Positions 62,778-64,000 of a stretch of 64,000 nucleotides of DNA are shown here, piece after piece. The stretch is from JBBROS01 sp963752225 (GTDB taxonomy: Bacteria > Pseudomonadota > Alphaproteobacteria > Acetobacterales > Acetobacteraceae). The stretch is taken from the NCBI GenBank assembly GCA_963752225.1, contig CAVVXS010000009.1, positions 124,001 through 188,000 on the forward strand, read 5' to 3'. Below the pieces are notes generated by a model. The model saw only the letters and a list, made by a program, of their open reading frames with translations, did no database searches and was not told where the DNA came from. Position 1 is the stretch's first letter; each line of letters begins with the position of its first letter. A program made the position numbers and the translations under genes.

Positions 62778-64000
62778 TCGGCGTCGCTCCTGCAATCCGG
62801 GCGCTCATATAGGCGCGGCTCTCGGCCAAGCCCAACCCCAGCAGCAGGAAGAACCACCCGCTCTGCGGCATCGAGGTGAAGGCCGTGGTAGAGGCGACCG
62901 GCCAGACATGAAGCAGCGCCGCGACGAACAGGCCGACCCGCAGCGGGTCCGGATCGCGCCATAAGCCGCGCCCGAGCCGGGCCAGCCAGGCGGCAACGAG
63001 GCCCGCGAACAGCAGCAAGCCGGGGTAGCCGCCCTCGACCAGCGCTTGGAGGAAGAAGTTGTGCGGATGCTGCACGCACATGGCAGCGCCGCCGCCCTCG
63101 CCGTCGACGCCGTGGAAGAAGGCTGGGTTGTCGCATTCGCGCCGGAACCCGTCGAACCCGGCGCCCAGCACCGGCTCCGCTTCGGCGATGTTGACGGCGC
63201 GACGGGCGATCAGCCCGTAATGGCTGCGCGGGAAATCCTCCATCTGGGCGGAGAACTTGGTCACCAGCCGCTTGAAGGTCGGCGGCGAGACCGTGGCCGT
63301 GGCGCCCACCAGCAGCACGGCAAGCACTCCCGCGGCCAGCACGAAGCGCCGCAGCTGCGGCATTAGCAGGGCCGTCACAAGCAGCCCGAGCCCGGTCAGC
63401 AGGAGCGGCATCCGCTGGCCGATGAGCACCACCGTGCCGACCGACGCCAGCAGCAGCAGCGCGCCGGCCCAGGCCCGCCCGGCCCGGCTCCACCGCTCCA
63501 GCACCGGCAGCACCGCCGGGAACAGCAGCCGCGACAGCGGCGCCGCCGCGCGCGGGTTCTCGTACGGCCCGGTCAGCTCGCCGTCCGCGCCCCGGCCGTA
63601 GCCGAACAGGTTACGGCCGGTCGCGAACTGCAGCGCGCATTGCAGCGCGATGTAGAGCGCCGCCCAGCGCAGCAGCCGCCCCAGCCAGATCCGCACCCGG
63701 CTGTCGCGCAGTGCCCAATGCTCCAACGCCGCCACTGCCAGCAGGAACCGCACCGCCCCCAGCGCTTGCCCGGTGTCGGCGGCGCCGTGCGGCAGCGAGC
63801 AGACCACCACCCAGGCCCACCACATGGCACCGACCCGCACCCACCCGTTCCGGAGCCAGGCCCAATCGCGCCGCATCCCCGATTGCAGAAGGAACAGCAG
63901 CCCGAGCGCCACAAACAGCGCCTCCGCCAGCGCCCGCCCGTGCAGCAGGAACGGCGGCAGCAGCAAGGCGAACCCGATCCCCGCCCGATCGGCCCAACCG
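62770..64000 (-). CDS. O-antigen ligase family membrane protein, partial (5' end outside window)
   Basis: At least 410 residues are visible, with about ten membrane spans. The frame stays open to the right window edge, so the start lies beyond it. Signature: GRNLFGYGRGADG...ENPRAAA, a periplasmic loop with PHN in QHPHNFFLQALVEGGYPGLLLF, the classical Wzy_C/ligase histidine segment. It joins O-antigen or a similar glycan to a lipid carrier, or polymerises it. It overlaps the COG0523 gene by 8 nt and heads the operon. Confidence 0.85.
   Translation of the reverse strand, partial: GWADRAGIGFALLLPPFLLHGRALAEALFVALGLLFLLQSGMRRDWAWLRNGWVRVGAMWWAWVVVCSLPHGAADTGQALGAVRFLLAVAALEHWALRDSRVRIWLGRLLRWAALYIALQCALQFATGRNLFGYGRGADGELTGPYENPRAAAPLSRLLFPAVLPVLERWSRAGRAWAGALLLLASVGTVVLIGQRMPLLLTGLGLLVTALLMPQLRRFVLAAGVLAVLLVGATATVSPPTFKRLVTKFSAQMEDFPRSHYGLIARRAVNIAEAEPVLGAGFDGFRRECDNPAFFHGVDGEGGGAAMCVQHPHNFFLQALVEGGYPGLLLFAGLVAAWLARLGRGLWRDPDPLRVGLFVAALLHVWPVASTTAFTSMPQSGWFFLLLGLGLAESRAYMSARIAGATPNV

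Overview
The window is a very GC-rich stretch of a Gram-negative alphaproteobacterial chromosome. The best guess is a member of Rhodospirillales/Acetobacteraceae with a (bacterio)chlorophyll pathway. Grounds: tightly packed operons with ATGA/GTGA overlaps; a bchI-bchD-bchO magnesium-chelatase operon opposite hemB; two PII proteins with glnA and amtB; outer-membrane and AsmA-type envelope proteins; PEP-CTERM proteins; and a CIRCE-controlled groESL. No rRNA, tRNA, CRISPR array, prophage or insertion sequence was seen. The taxonomic call is inference from gene content and style; no search was run.

Layout. 1-10.3 kb: end of an xdhC-like gene and a fused molybdenum-cofactor transferase, amidase plus AsmA, a small lipoprotein, RidA, a secreted CHAP protein with two perfect inverted repeats ahead of it, a split chromate transporter and an acyl-CoA synthetase. 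10.4-13.1 kb: tandem PEP-CTERM 'choice-of-anchor A' paralogues, the first with a +1 frameshift. 13.1-18.8 kb: two 2-hydroxyacid dehydrogenases divergent from a hydantoinase A/B pair. 18.9-22.2 kb: a frameshifted small exported protein, a flavin reductase-like protein, a MYG1-family protein, hemB and a 49-aa membrane protein. 22.3-28.2 kb: bchIDO, overlapping a DUF3422 gene, then two membrane proteins, one with a striking four-fold repeat.

28.2-35.5 kb: TPR-GT25 glycosyltransferase, LhgO-like oxidase, YncE-like propeller, GlcG/HbpS protein, then nadC with an ABC substrate-binding protein, a Nudix hydrolase and an ABC permease but no ATPase. 35.5-44.8 kb: a large PLP decarboxylase, a lipid kinase-like protein, GFA and DJ-1 family proteins, a molybdopterin oxidoreductase, a flavin monooxygenase and a luciferase-like monooxygenase. 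44.8-54.3 kb: two palindromic repeats, CIRCE-groESL, a chalcone isomerase-like exported protein, two aminotransferases, a nitronate monooxygenase and a PEP carboxylase-like protein with altered catalytic motifs.

54.4-59.95 kb is a nitrogen-assimilation block: a sigma-54-type promoter, glnB, glnA, a terminator, an outer-membrane barrel, glnK, amtB and a shared terminator. PII proteins relay nitrogen status to glutamine synthetase and to the ammonium channel, and the barrel may supply outer-membrane permeability. 59.95-64 kb, on the minus strand, is an operon of O-antigen ligase-like protein, COG0523 GTPase, WD40 protein and aldo/keto reductase; it runs off the right edge.
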